Assembly: GCA_902595285.1 (NCBI GenBank)
Contig: CACJPL010000005.1
Coordinates: forward strand, 1-64,000
DNA length: 64,000 bases
Direction: 5' to 3'
DNA from: an uncultured Pelagibacteraceae bacterium
Lineage (GTDB): Bacteria > Pseudomonadota > Alphaproteobacteria > Pelagibacterales > Pelagibacteraceae
Shown here: positions 1-9,076 of the stretch, in pieces
Layout: each line of letters starts with the position of its first letter
Position numbering within the stretch: the stretch's first letter is position 1
The notes under the pieces: model-generated
Database searches by the model: none
Seen by the model: the letters and a program-made list of their open reading frames with translations, nothing else
Told to the model about the DNA's origin: nothing
Position numbers and translations under genes: made by a program

Positions 1-498
1 AATAGTTCCAGCACCAATAAAATCAAATAAATGTTTTTGTAATTCTCTATTTTTTAATTTTAATTCAAACATTGGTGCAGACATATTGTTTGATAATAAA
101 AATTTTTCATACTTAACTCTTTCAAATTTACCATTTTCATCATGAAAGTTTTTATTCTCTTTAATATTTTTAAGTATTGTTTTTTCATTAATTGAAATAT
201 TAAAATCCTCAATCTCTAGATTAATAAGCGTGGTTGATATAAGTCCTGATAATAGTTCCTCTATAACATTTTTATCTAAATTATTTCTAATTGCATCTGC
301 TGAAATTCCACTTTGATTAACGTAATCCATAAAATCTTGAGTGGTGACATTTGTTTTATTTATTTTTGCAATATTGTTTTGATTATTTGTACTAAATCCC
401 CCACCAAAACCACCAAAGCCAAAAGCAATAATAATTATAACAATTAAAACCAATCCACCAAATTGTTTCCAGCCTAAGTTTTTTAATTTTTCAATCAT
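1..498 (-). CDS. SurA/PpiD-like periplasmic folding factor, N-terminal part (cut by window edge)
   Basis: The reverse strand is open from the ATG at 498 to the window edge, giving 166 codons with no stop. The N-terminus is short and basic, followed by one hydrophobic segment (about residues 14-34) and a Gly/Phe-rich stretch. A SurA_N-type helical region then follows, with alternating charged and hydrophobic residues. This layout fits an inner-membrane-anchored peptidyl-prolyl isomerase-like chaperone (PpiD family) that helps fold exported proteins. The isomerase domain itself would lie outside the window. It diverges from tpiA, as ppiD-like genes often do in alphaproteobacteria. Family assignment rests on architecture and neighbourhood. 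Confidence 0.75.
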   Translation of the reverse strand, partial: MIEKLKNLGWKQFGGLVLIVIIIIAFGFGGFGGGFSTNNQNNIAKINKTNVTTQDFMDYVNQSGISADAIRNNLDKNVIEELLSGLISTTLINLEIEDFNISINEKTILKNIKENKNFHDENGKFERVKYEKFLLSNNMSAPMFELKLKNRELQKHLFDFIGAGTI

Positions 499-554
499 AG
501 CGTTATAAATTTATTGATCTGTAAAAAACAAATCTATAGATTAAAAAGTCAATT

Positions 555-1295
555 ATGACAAATAAATATATGTATTTTGTAGCTAATTGGAAAATGTTTG
601 GTGATTTAAGAACTCTAAATTCACTTGATAAAGTAATAAAGTTTTCGAAAACTAATAAAAAAAATAAGTTTAAAATAGTTTATTGTCCACCCAATACATT
701 AATTCGACCTTTATCGAGAAGACTTAAAAAAACAAAAATAGAGGTTGGTGCTCAAAATTGTCATCAGAGCTATGATTACGGTGCTTACACTGGCCAAGTA
801 AATTCCACCATGCTTAAAAATGTTGGAGCAAAGTTTGTTATTTTGGGACACTCAGAAAATAGACGACTAAGTGAGACAGATAATTTAATTAATTTAAAAA
901 TAAAAAGTGCAATTAAATCAGGTCTTAAAATTATATTTTGTATTGGCGAAACGTTGAAAGAAAGAAGACAAAAAAAAACTAATCAAATTTTAAAAAAACA
1001 AATTGAAAAAGGGTTAAAATCGATAAAGAATAAATCTAAAATTATTATAGCCTATGAACCTGTATGGTCTATTGGAACGGGTGTAATTCCAAAAGAAGCT
1101 GATTTAAATAAAACTATTTCATTTATTAAAAGTAGATTTGTAAAAAAATATCCTAAAATTTTATATGGTGGATCTGTAAATACTAATAACGTAAGTATAT
1201 TAAAAAAAATTCCTAGTATTGACGGTTTTTTGATTGGAGGTGCATCGCAAAACCCAAAAAAATTTATTGATATAATTAAAAAAACCATTAATTAG
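555..1295 (+). CDS. tpiA: Triose-phosphate isomerase
   Basis: This enzyme interconverts dihydroxyacetone phosphate and glyceraldehyde 3-phosphate in glycolysis/gluconeogenesis. At 246 aa it has the normal length. The substrate-binding NWKMFG motif with the catalytic Lys is at residue 13, the catalytic His is in GHSENRR near residue 98, and the catalytic Glu is in AYEPVWSIGTG near residue 167. A phosphate-binding YGGSV loop comes after that. It starts a co-directional run with secG, pyrG, kdsA and eno, and lies only 56 bp from the divergent SurA/PpiD-like gene, so the two promoters must share that gap. Confidence 0.97.
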   Translation: MTNKYMYFVANWKMFGDLRTLNSLDKVIKFSKTNKKNKFKIVYCPPNTLIRPLSRRLKKTKIEVGAQNCHQSYDYGAYTGQVNSTMLKNVGAKFVILGHSENRRLSETDNLINLKIKSAIKSGLKIIFCIGETLKERRQKKTNQILKKQIEKGLKSIKNKSKIIIAYEPVWSIGTGVIPKEADLNKTISFIKSRFVKKYPKILYGGSVNTNNVSILKKIPSIDGFLIGGASQNPKKFIDIIKKTIN

Positions 1296-1301
1296 ACCCT
1301 C

Positions 1302-1601
1302 ATGGAAACTTTATTATTAGTATTCAACATCATACTTGCAGTTATTTTGGTTCTTTTGGTTTTATTGCAAAAATCAGAAGGAGGCGCTCTTGGTATTGGA
1401 GTTTCCCAAGAAAATTTTATGCTCTCTAGATCAGCAGGCAGCTTCATGACAAAAGCCACTGCAATTGTGGCAACACTTTTTATCATTTGCAGTTTAGCTC
1501 TAACAATTATTTCTAGAGCAGAACTTATTCCTACGGGGTCGGTATTGGATACAGTTGAGGAAAAAACTGAAGATACACCTTCAATTCCAGAAAATAATTA
1601 A
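1302..1601 (+). CDS. secG: Preprotein translocase subunit SecG
   Basis: This 99-aa inner-membrane protein has two hydrophobic segments (about residues 4-22 and 46-66). They flank the conserved cytoplasmic stretch QKSEGGALGIG, the SecG hallmark. SecG is the small subunit of the SecYEG channel and speeds SecA-driven export. It begins 6 bp after tpiA, and the order tpiA-secG-pyrG is common in alphaproteobacteria. The C-terminal tail is acidic and Thr/Glu-rich with no known motif. Two other Sec accessory genes (yajC, secD) lie at the far end of the window. Confidence 0.93.
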   Translation: METLLLVFNIILAVILVLLVLLQKSEGGALGIGVSQENFMLSRSAGSFMTKATAIVATLFIICSLALTIISRAELIPTGSVLDTVEEKTEDTPSIPENN

Positions 1602-1645
1602 TTAATTCTTTTCAATTCATTTTTTATTCGCTATAAGATACTTCC

Positions 1646-3262
1646 ATGGCGCGATATATATTTGTCACTGGCGGCGTGGTTTCTTCCCTTGGTAAAGGTC
1701 TCTCTTCAGCATCTTTAGCTTATTTATTACAATCAAGAGGTTACAAAGTTCGTTTAAGAAAATTAGATCCTTATTTAAATGTGGATCCGGGAACAATGAG
1801 TCCGTTTCAGCATGGAGAAGTTTTTGTAACCGATGATGGGGCTGAAACAGATTTAGATCTAGGTCACTATGAAAGATTTTCAGGTGTTACTGCAAAGAAA
1901 ACAGATAACATTACAACTGGAAAAATTTATAGTGATGTTCTTAGAAAAGAAAGAAAAGGTCAGTATTTAGGTAAAACTGTTCAAGTTATTCCACATATTA
2001 CGGATAGAATTAAAGAATTTATAAAACACGATACATCTAAAGAAGATTTTATCATTTGTGAAATAGGTGGAATAGTAGGGGACATAGAAAGTTTACCATT
2101 TGTAGAAGCGATAAGACAATTTTCGAATGATATTGGTAAAAAAAATGCATTATTTATTCATTTGACTTTAGTTCCTTATTTAAAAGCATCGGATGAAATA
2201 AAAACCAAACCAACACAACATTCTGTAAAAGAATTAAGAAGTATTGGTATTCAACCTGATATTATAATTTGTAGATCAGAAAGACCTATTCCTTTAGAAC
2301 ATAGAAAAAAAATATCTTTGTTTTGTAATGTTGATATTAAAAATGTAATTGAAACTGTCGATGTTAAAACTATTTACGAGGCACCGATTAGTTTTGCTAA
2401 AGAAAAATTAGATTTTCAAGTTTTAAATTATTTCAAAATAAAATCTAAAAAATCAAATAATTTAACACCATGGAAGAAAATAACTAAAATCACTCTTAAT
2501 ACTAAAAGAAATGTTAACATTGCAATTATTGGAAAATACGTTGAATTAAAGGATGCTTATAAATCTTTAGATGAAGCACTTACTCATGGAGGAATATCCA
2601 ATAATCTTAAAGTTAATTTGGTTAGAATAGATTCTGAAAAATTAAAAGTTTCAGAAATCAAAAATAAACTTAAAAATGTTTCAGGAATTCTAATTCCAGG
2701 AGGGTTTGGTAAAAGGGGAACTGAGGGTAAAATTGAAGCGATAAGGTATGCAAGAATAAATAAAATTCCATTCCTTGGAATTTGTTATGGAATGCAAATG
2801 GCAATAATTGAATTTGCTAGAAATCAATTAAAGATTAAAAAAGCAACTTCATCTGAGTTTGATAAAGGCGGTGTTCATATTATTGGCTTGATGCATGAAT
2901 GGGAAAAAAGTGGCAAAAAAGTTAAAGGAACAGATAAAGACTTAGGAGGCACCATGAGACTTGGTTCTTATGATGCAATCTTAAAGGATAAATCAAAAAT
3001 TAGAGATATTTATAAATCTAGATTAATCAAAGAGAGACATAGGCATAGATATGAAGTGGATATTTCATATAAAGAAAAATTTGAGACGAAAGGATTAATA
3101 TTTTCAGGTTTATCTCCAGATCATAAGCTTCCAGAGATAATAGAACTTAAAAATCATCCTTGGTTTATAGGAGTTCAGTTCCATCCTGAATTTAAATCTA
3201 GACCTTTGAGCCCACATCCTTTATTCTCTTCTTTTATCAAAGCAGCAAAAAATCATAGATGA
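1646..3262 (+). CDS. pyrG: CTP synthase
   Basis: CTP synthase makes CTP from UTP, ATP and glutamine, the last step of pyrimidine nucleotide synthesis. At 538 aa it is full length. The N-terminal synthetase domain opens with [13 protein letters not shown], which contains the P-loop. The class I glutamine amidotransferase domain shows the nucleophile Cys in GICYGMQ near residue 380 and the His/Glu pair in VQFHPEF near residue 511. Its TGA overlaps the ATG of kdsA by 4 bp (ATGA), so the two are probably translationally coupled. CTP supply also matters for the CTP-dependent IspD and nucleotidyltransferase genes in this window. Confidence 0.98.
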   Translation: MARYIFVTGGVVSSLGKGLSSASLAYLLQSRGYKVRLRKLDPYLNVDPGTMSPFQHGEVFVTDDGAETDLDLGHYERFSGVTAKKTDNITTGKIYSDVLRKERKGQYLGKTVQVIPHITDRIKEFIKHDTSKEDFIICEIGGIVGDIESLPFVEAIRQFSNDIGKKNALFIHLTLVPYLKASDEIKTKPTQHSVKELRSIGIQPDIIICRSERPIPLEHRKKISLFCNVDIKNVIETVDVKTIYEAPISFAKEKLDFQVLNYFKIKSKKSNNLTPWKKITKITLNTKRNVNIAIIGKYVELKDAYKSLDEALTHGGISNNLKVNLVRIDSEKLKVSEIKNKLKNVSGILIPGGFGKRGTEGKIEAIRYARINKIPFLGICYGMQMAIIEFARNQLKIKKATSSEFDKGGVHIIGLMHEWEKSGKKVKGTDKDLGGTMRLGSYDAILKDKSKIRDIYKSRLIKERHRHRYEVDISYKEKFETKGLIFSGLSPDHKLPEIIELKNHPWFIGVQFHPEFKSRPLSPHPLFSSFIKAAKNHR

Positions 3263-4080
3263 GTGCGATTAAAGTAAATTGTGAAAATATAGAAATTTCA
3301 AACAATAATAAGATTTGTATTATTGCAGGTCCATGCCAACTTGAGACTGAGCAACATGCACTCGATATGGCTGGAAAAATTAAGGAAATTACCTCAAAAT
3401 TTGGCCTTGGATTTATTTACAAAACTTCATTTGATAAAGCGAACAGAACAAGCTTAAAAGGTAAAAGGGGAGCAGGATTAGATGCATCACTTCCTGTATT
3501 TGATAAAATTAAAAAGGAATTAAATGTTCCTATTTTAACAGACATTCATAATGCAGAACAATGTGAAATTGTTTCAAAGCATGTCGATGTTTTACAAATT
3601 CCAGCTTTTTTATGTCGACAAACAGACCTGTTAATTGCTGCAGCTAAAACAAATAAAATTATTAATGTAAAAAAAGGTCAGTTCTTAGCACCATGGGATA
3701 TGGTGAATGTAACTAAAAAAATTTCAGACTCAGGAAATAAAAACATCCTAGTCACGGAAAGAGGTGCAAGTTTTGGATACAACACTTTAGTCTCTGACAT
3801 GAGATCATTACCTATAATGGCAAAGAATGGTTATCCAGTTATATTTGATGCCACTCACTCTGTTCAACAACCAGGTGGCCAAGGTGAATCCTCTGGTGGT
3901 CAAAGAGAATTTGTTGAATATTTAGCAAGAGCAGCAGTTGCAGTTGGAGTTGCAGGTGTATTTATTGAAACTCATCAAGATCCAGACAATGCCCCATCAG
4001 ATGGACCAAACATGGTACCATTGAATAAATTAGAGAATCTATTAAAACAATTAAACGATATAGATAATCTAATTAAATAA
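3259..4080 (+). CDS. kdsA: 3-deoxy-8-phosphooctulonate (KDO-8-P) synthase
   Basis: KdsA condenses phosphoenolpyruvate with arabinose 5-phosphate to make KDO-8-phosphate for the lipopolysaccharide inner core. Length is 273 aa, normal for the family. Recognisable motifs are IIAGPCQLE near the start, [11 protein letters not shown] with the PEP-binding Lys, [18 protein letters not shown], and [12 protein letters not shown] in the C-terminal half. The gene overlaps pyrG by 4 bp and is followed 2 bp later by eno, the enzyme that makes its substrate PEP. Its presence implies a KDO-containing outer membrane. Confidence 0.97.
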   Translation: MSAIKVNCENIEISNNNKICIIAGPCQLETEQHALDMAGKIKEITSKFGLGFIYKTSFDKANRTSLKGKRGAGLDASLPVFDKIKKELNVPILTDIHNAEQCEIVSKHVDVLQIPAFLCRQTDLLIAAAKTNKIINVKKGQFLAPWDMVNVTKKISDSGNKNILVTERGASFGYNTLVSDMRSLPIMAKNGYPVIFDATHSVQQPGGQGESSGGQREFVEYLARAAVAVGVAGVFIETHQDPDNAPSDGPNMVPLNKLENLLKQLNDIDNLIK

Positions 4081-4082
4081 TA

Positions 4083-5339
4083 GTGAGTAAAGTTTTAAAA
4101 GTAAAAGCACGCCAGGTTTTTGACAGTAGAGGTAATCCAACAGTAGAAGCAGAGGTTTATATTAAAAATAATAGCGCATCTGCTATTTGTCCTTCAGGTG
4201 CTTCCACAGGAACTTTTGAAGCTTTTGAAAAAAGAGATAAGAATAATAAAAGATATTTAGGAAAAAGTGTTTTTAATGCAGTTAATTTAGTTAACACAAA
4301 GATTTCAAAAAAATTAAAAGGACAAAATATTCATAACCAAGAAAGAATTGATGCATTGTTAATTAACTTGGACGGTACAAGACAAAAAACTAATTTAGGA
4401 GCTAATGCTATGCTAGCTGTTTCTATGGCTGTTAAGAAACTTTCAGCAAAAGCAAAAAAATTACCTCTGTATAAAACATTTTCTCAAAAAAATAATTTTC
4501 AATTACCTTATCCATTAATGAACATTATTAATGGGGGAGCACACGCAAATAATGGTCTTAGAATTCAAGAGTTTATGATCAGACCTGATAGAGCAAAAAG
4601 TTTTTCTGAAGCGATGCAGATTTGTTTTGTTGTCATTAAAAACCTGAGTAAATTAATTAAAGATAAAGGTTTATCAACTTCAGTAGGTGATGAAGGTGGT
4701 TTTGCACCCATGATCAGTAGCAATAATCAAGCTTTAGATTTGATTGTGAGCGCAATAAAAAAATCAGGATTTATTAATGGGAAAGATGTTTCTATTTGTC
4801 TAGATGTGGCTGCTAATGAATTATATAAAAAAAATAAATACTCTATTCATTCAAAAAGTTATATCTCAGTTGATAAATCTATTAAAGAATATCAAAAAAT
4901 TATAAAAAAATATAAAATTAAGTCCATTGAAGATCCATTTGCTGAGAATGATTGGTTAGCATGGAATAAATTAATGAAATCAATAAAAAAAGTTCAGATC
5001 GTTGGAGATGATTTGTATGTAACAAATCTTGAAAGATTAAAGAAAGGTTTCTTAAATATTTCCTCTAATTCTATATTAATAAAGTTAAATCAAATTGGCA
5101 CTGTTTCAGAAACTCTAGATGTAATTAAATTTGCACAAACCATTGGATATAAAACAATTATATCTCACCGATCAGGTGATAGTGAGGATACGTTTATTGC
5201 TGATTTAGCAGTAGGTACTAATTCAAATCAAATTAAAACAGGATCTTTGGCTAGATCTGAAAGGGTTGCAAAATATAATCAATTAATCCGTATTGAAGAA
5301 GAACTTGGAAAAAAAGCGAGGATGAATAAAATCAATTAA
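4083..5339 (+). CDS. eno: Enolase
   Basis: Enolase interconverts 2-phosphoglycerate and PEP. The start is GTG at 4083, two bases after the kdsA stop, giving 418 aa. Conserved pieces are DSRGNPTVE (N-terminal), NGGAHANN, GDEGGFAP, the Mg-binding SIEDPF and VGDDLYVT, the catalytic Lys in LIKLNQIGT, and SHRSGDSEDTFIADLAVG. All catalytic landmarks are present. The stop codon shares one base with the start of the next gene, the FtsB-like protein, as in many alphaproteobacterial operons. Confidence 0.97.
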   Translation: MSKVLKVKARQVFDSRGNPTVEAEVYIKNNSASAICPSGASTGTFEAFEKRDKNNKRYLGKSVFNAVNLVNTKISKKLKGQNIHNQERIDALLINLDGTRQKTNLGANAMLAVSMAVKKLSAKAKKLPLYKTFSQKNNFQLPYPLMNIINGGAHANNGLRIQEFMIRPDRAKSFSEAMQICFVVIKNLSKLIKDKGLSTSVGDEGGFAPMISSNNQALDLIVSAIKKSGFINGKDVSICLDVAANELYKKNKYSIHSKSYISVDKSIKEYQKIIKKYKIKSIEDPFAENDWLAWNKLMKSIKKVQIVGDDLYVTNLERLKKGFLNISSNSILIKLNQIGTVSETLDVIKFAQTIGYKTIISHRSGDSEDTFIADLAVGTNSNQIKTGSLARSERVAKYNQLIRIEEELGKKARMNKIN

Positions 5340-5641
5340 TGGTTCGATTAATAAAAAAAAATTATTTTTTATTAATATCTGTTTTTTTTATTTTCTATTT
5401 TAGTTTTAACTTACTATCTGGAGAAAGGGGTCTTTTTTCATATATAGAAAAAAAGGAACTTTTGTCTGACTTGAAAAAAGAAGAATTTACCTTAACTAGT
5501 AAAATAGAAGGTATGGATCATAAAAATTCACTTCTTAGCACTAATTTAGATCTTGATTATATTGAGATTTTAATTAGAGAACGATTTTTGTTTGGTAAAA
5601 AAAATGAGACAATTTATATAATTAAAAAAGATGAAAAGTAG
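5339..5641 (+). CDS. FtsB/DivIC-like septum formation initiator protein
   Basis: This 100-aa protein has a single N-terminal membrane segment (about residues 10-26) and the short post-membrane motif [14 protein letters not shown] charged helix likely to form a coiled coil (about 36-72) follows. This is the layout of the FtsB/DivIC family, bitopic divisome proteins that link FtsL and FtsQ at midcell. The motif GxxGL and the position right after eno match alphaproteobacterial DivIC-family genes. Its last 11 bases overlap the start of lipA. In many alphaproteobacteria the pdhABC genes lie between this gene and lipA; they are absent here. Confidence 0.8.
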   Translation: MVRLIKKNYFLLISVFFIFYFSFNLLSGERGLFSYIEKKELLSDLKKEEFTLTSKIEGMDHKNSLLSTNLDLDYIEILIRERFLFGKKNETIYIIKKDEK

Positions 5642-6551
5642 ACATCCAGAAAAAGAAAACAAACCGATTAATCCAATTAAAAAAAAACCAGAATGGATTA
5701 GATCGAAACTTACAAACAGTAAGGAATTCTTTTTAACCAAAACAATAGTAAATAATAATAACCTTGTAACTGTTTGTCAGGAAGCAAACTGCCCAAATAT
5801 AACCGAATGTTGGAGTAAGCGACATGCAACCTTTATGATTATGGGAGACACTTGTACAAGAGCATGTGCTTTTTGTGATGTTAAAACCGGTGTACCAGGA
5901 AAATTAGATCAACTTGAGCCTGTTAAGATTGCAGAAGCGGTAAAAAAATTAAATTTAAAACATGTTGTAATTACCTCAGTGGATAGAGATGATTTAAATG
6001 ATGGTGGATCAGAACATTTTTTTGAAGTGATTAATCAAACTAGAAAATCAAACCCAAATACTACTATTGAAGTTCTTACACCTGATTTTTTAAGAAAAGG
6101 AGACGCATATAAAAAAGTTTTAGATGCTAAACCAGATGTTTTTAATCATAATATTGAAACTGTCCCTAGTCTTTATTTGAAAGTTCGACCTGGATCTAGA
6201 TACTTTGCATCTTTAGAACTTTTGAAAAATGCAAAAAAAGTTAACAAAAATATTTTTACTAAATCTGGAATAATGGTTGGTTTAGGTGAAACAAGAGATG
6301 AAATTTTACAAGTCATGGATGATCTAAGAGCTGCAGATGTTGATTTCATAACTATCGGTCAATATTTACAACCATCAACCAAACATTACCCATTAGATAG
6401 ATATTACACACCAAAAGAATTTGAAGATTTAGGAATAATTGCAAAAGCTAAAGGATTTTTGTTAGTTTCTTCATCGCCTCTAACTAGATCTTCATATCAT
6501 GCAGATGAAGATTTTGCTAAACTTAAACAAAAAAGATTTAAAAATAATTAA
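5631..6551 (+). CDS. lipA: Lipoyl synthase
   Basis: LipA inserts two sulfur atoms into octanoyl groups bound to the E2 subunits of pyruvate and 2-oxoglutarate dehydrogenases and to glycine-cleavage H protein. It is a 306-aa radical-SAM enzyme. The auxiliary cluster cysteines are in [13 protein letters not shown] (residues about 49-61), and the SAM cluster motif CTRACAFC is at about 75-82. The C-terminal [11 protein letters not shown] holds the conserved RSSY. The ATG at 5631 lies inside the ftsB-like gene (11-bp overlap), which suggests coupled translation. Confidence 0.97.
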   Translation: MKSRHPEKENKPINPIKKKPEWIRSKLTNSKEFFLTKTIVNNNNLVTVCQEANCPNITECWSKRHATFMIMGDTCTRACAFCDVKTGVPGKLDQLEPVKIAEAVKKLNLKHVVITSVDRDDLNDGGSEHFFEVINQTRKSNPNTTIEVLTPDFLRKGDAYKKVLDAKPDVFNHNIETVPSLYLKVRPGSRYFASLELLKNAKKVNKNIFTKSGIMVGLGETRDEILQVMDDLRAADVDFITIGQYLQPSTKHYPLDRYYTPKEFEDLGIIAKAKGFLLVSSSPLTRSSYHADEDFAKLKQKRFKNN

Positions 6552-7006
6552 TGCCAAAAGCATCAGTTAAGCGATTAATTGATAACAGAAAAGAAAAGCT
6601 AATTGAGTTTGTTTTAGATATTGAAAAATACCCAGAATTTATTCCTTTCTGTGATAATTCAAAAGTTTATGAGAGAAGTGATGACGGGGAAACTATAAAT
6701 ATAATTGCAGATCTTACAATAGGTAAGGGGCCGTTTAAGGATACATTCAAAAGTGACGTTAAATTAAATAAAAAAACTGATCATATTCATGTTGTTAATT
6801 TAGGTGGACCATTAAATCATTTAGAAAATAATTGGAAATTTATTGAAGTTGGAAATGATAATGATGGTTACAAAACTGAGGTCATGTTTGATATTGATTT
6901 TGAAATCGAAAATAAGTTTTTAAATATTTTAATGACCAAATCTTTTCAATTTGGTTTGGAAAAGATAGCAGATGCGTTTCAAAAAAGAGCTGAAAGTATT
7001 AAATAA
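6551..7006 (+). CDS. Coenzyme Q-binding START-domain protein (Coq10/RatA family)
   Basis: This 151-aa protein spans one SRPBCC/START domain. The opening helix after the first strand contains VLDIEKYPEFIPFCD, characteristic of the Coq10/RatA (YfjG) family. Mitochondrial and alphaproteobacterial members bind ubiquinone and help respiration. The gene begins within the lipA stop (TAATG), the classic alphaproteobacterial lipA-coq10-cinA order. Its 3' end overlaps the convergent cinA-type gene by 8 bp. The RatA toxin role described in enterobacteria is less likely in this setting. Confidence 0.88.
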   Translation: MPKASVKRLIDNRKEKLIEFVLDIEKYPEFIPFCDNSKVYERSDDGETINIIADLTIGKGPFKDTFKSDVKLNKKTDHIHVVNLGGPLNHLENNWKFIEVGNDNDGYKTEVMFDIDFEIENKFLNILMTKSFQFGLEKIADAFQKRAESIK

Positions 7007-7463
7007 TTTTACTGATTATCTTAATTACAGTATGAACAGTTGATTTTTGAATTATATTACGGTTTTTTGATTTAAATTTGTTTTCTTTAATAAGTAGAGT
7101 TTTACCTTTTTTGACACCAATATAAACAAGACCAACTGGTTTTTCTTTTGTTCCACCGCCTGGACCAGCAATTCCTGTTATCGAGACGTTGATTTTACTC
7201 TTTGAAATTTTAGATAAATTTTGAACCATTGCTTTACAGCACTCATGGCTTACCGCACCATATTTTCTAATAATATTTTTATTAACCTTTAATATCTTTA
7301 TTTTGGCCAGATTAGAGTAAGTGGTCAGACCCATTTGAAAATATTTTGATGAATTAGCTAATTTAGTCAAATTATGAGCCAATAACCCACCCGTACAAGA
7401 CTCAGCTACGGATATAGTTAATTTTTTTTTAATAAATCTTTTATGAAGTAATTGAACACTCAT
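6999..7463 (-). CDS. Nicotinamide-nucleotide amidase, CinA C-terminal domain protein
   Basis: At 154 aa this is only the C-terminal CinA domain (PncC type); the N-terminal MoaB-like domain of long CinA proteins is absent, as is common in alphaproteobacteria. Key motifs are SVAESCTGGLL near residue 17 with the catalytic Ser/Thr region, and SITGIAGPGGG with KPVGLVYIG. The enzyme deamidates nicotinamide mononucleotide to nicotinate mononucleotide, recycling NAD breakdown products. It shares one base with the upstream pgpA-like gene and overlaps the convergent coq10-like gene by 8 bp. Confidence 0.9.
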   Translation of the reverse strand: MSVQLLHKRFIKKKLTISVAESCTGGLLAHNLTKLANSSKYFQMGLTTYSNLAKIKILKVNKNIIRKYGAVSHECCKAMVQNLSKISKSKINVSITGIAGPGGGTKEKPVGLVYIGVKKGKTLLIKENKFKSKNRNIIQKSTVHTVIKIISKII

Positions 7464-7969
7464 TAGAATTTTAAACTTATTAAATATATTAATATCATTG
7501 AATATAAACCTGCTACTATATCATCCATAATTATTCCAAAATAGTTCTTATGGTTTTTATCAAAATAATTTACTGGAAAAGGTTTTAGGATGTCAAAAAA
7601 TCTAAAAAAAATAAAAGATAAGACATAATAAATTTCAATTGAAATATTTATTTGATTAGTTTGATTTAAATACAACAATAAAATCAAAGGCATGGATTGC
7701 CCCAAAACTTCATCTATTACTATTTGTCTAGGATCTTTATTTTTAAACTCAGACTCAGAATCTTTTACTGCATAAAATGAATAAAAGAATAAAAGTATAA
7801 AAAAAATAATTGAAAATTTAAGATCTGTGTAACCTAAAATTTCATAAGCAATATAAATAAAAATAGCTGTTACAGCAGAGGTTACAGTTCCAGGAATTTT
7901 GGTTAAATACCCATATCCAAAGAAAGTGGATAACAAAACATTTATTTTTTTCATTGTGTAATTGAGCAA
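7463..7969 (-). CDS. pgpA: Phosphatidylglycerophosphatase A family protein
   Basis: PgpA dephosphorylates phosphatidylglycerol phosphate to phosphatidylglycerol at the inner membrane. The 168-aa product has several hydrophobic segments. It also has the family motifs GYLTKIPGTVTSA near the start, IVIDEVLGQ in the middle, and KPFPVNYFDK followed by GIIMDDIVAGLYS near the end, which carry the acidic active-site residues. It overlaps ispDF by 19 bp upstream and cinA-C by one base downstream, so the three form a tight reverse-strand operon. Confidence 0.92.
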   Translation of the reverse strand: MLNYTMKKINVLLSTFFGYGYLTKIPGTVTSAVTAIFIYIAYEILGYTDLKFSIIFFILLFFYSFYAVKDSESEFKNKDPRQIVIDEVLGQSMPLILLLYLNQTNQINISIEIYYVLSFIFFRFFDILKPFPVNYFDKNHKNYFGIIMDDIVAGLYSMILIYLISLKF

Positions 7970-9051
7970 ATAACTTCACAAGCTATTGCTTTTTCCTTTC
8001 CAATTAATCCTAGTTTTTCTACTGTTTTACCTTTTAGGTTAATTAAGTCTCTATCAACATTTAACAAATTAGATAATGATTTGATTATTTTGTTTCTAAA
8101 CATTGAAACTTTTGGTTGTTCACATATTAAATTTATATCTAAATTATTTATATAAAAGTTATTATTATTTAATATTTCCACAATAGGTTTAAGCATTTTG
8201 GGTGATCTAATATTTTTATATTTTTTTTGATTATCTGGAAAAAAAGTACCAATATCTTTTTTTCTCATTGCTCCTAGAAGAGAATCAATTATAGAATGAA
8301 TAATCACATCTCCATCAGAATGTCCTTTTAGTCCTGAGTGATAAGGAATTTTTATACCACCTAAAAAAAGTTTTTTACCTCTTATTAATCTATGAATATC
8401 AAAACCTATACCAAAATAAGTTTTGTTATTTTCGATATCTTCTTTAAATGTAATTTTATTATTTAAATTTTCTCCTTTAATAAATTTAACTTTTAAATTA
8501 TTTTCAATAAATAAGGTAGCTTCATCAGTAATTTTATTTTTTTGTTTAATTGAAAGATTGTATAAATCTTTAAATTTAAATGCTTGTGGTGTCTGCGTTA
8601 AAATTGAATTATTTCGATTTAAGTTAAAAAAATGGTTTTTTACTTTATACTTTATTGAATCTATAGAATTTATAGCAGGTATTACTGCTTTATTATTATT
8701 AAGTGATCTAATTAAATTTTTTAAAAGCTTAAGTGTGAAATTTGGCCGAGCAGCATCATGAATTAATACGTTTGTTGGCTTATATTTTTTAATATATTTT
8801 AATGCAATTAATGAGGAATCAGATCTTTCTTTTCCTCCTGTAATAATTAAAACATTTTTAGGAAATTTTTCTTTAACTTTTTTTTTATTATTTATGACTA
8901 ATATAATTTTTTTAAACAGCTTTGATTTCATTGCTTTTTCAATAGAATGTTTAAAAAGAGGCTTGTTTTTATAAATAATGAATTGTTTCGGTTTTTTTGA
9001 ATTAAATCTTTTGCTTTGTCCTGATGCTAGTATTATAAAATAATTATTCAT
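7951..9051 (-). CDS. ispDF: Bifunctional MEP-pathway enzyme IspD-IspF
   Basis: This 366-aa fusion carries two non-consecutive steps of isoprenoid synthesis. The N-terminal half (about 1-210) is 2-C-methyl-D-erythritol 4-phosphate cytidylyltransferase, with ILASGQSKRF and IHDAARP. The C-terminal half (about 213-366) is MECDP synthase, with GFDIHR, the metal-binding HSDGDVIIHSIIDSLLGA and the terminal ACEVIC region. The IspDF fusion is typical of alphaproteobacteria. The start is 25 bp from the divergent ntrY start, so the two promoters are back to back within coding DNA or the short gap. Confidence 0.96.
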   Translation of the reverse strand: MNNYFIILASGQSKRFNSKKPKQFIIYKNKPLFKHSIEKAMKSKLFKKIILVINNKKKVKEKFPKNVLIITGGKERSDSSLIALKYIKKYKPTNVLIHDAARPNFTLKLLKNLIRSLNNNKAVIPAINSIDSIKYKVKNHFFNLNRNNSILTQTPQAFKFKDLYNLSIKQKNKITDEATLFIENNLKVKFIKGENLNNKITFKEDIENNKTYFGIGFDIHRLIRGKKLFLGGIKIPYHSGLKGHSDGDVIIHSIIDSLLGAMRKKDIGTFFPDNQKKYKNIRSPKMLKPIVEILNNNNFYINNLDINLICEQPKVSMFRNKIIKSLSNLLNVDRDLINLKGKTVEKLGLIGKEKAIACEVICSITQ

Positions 9052-9076
9052 TTATATTGGTAGTTTTTATATTCAA

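Noticed and set aside
8423..8761. 112-codon open frame opposite ispDF
   Set aside because: It is antisense to conserved IspD motifs, with Phe/Leu-rich composition expected from the complement of a Lys/Asn-rich gene.
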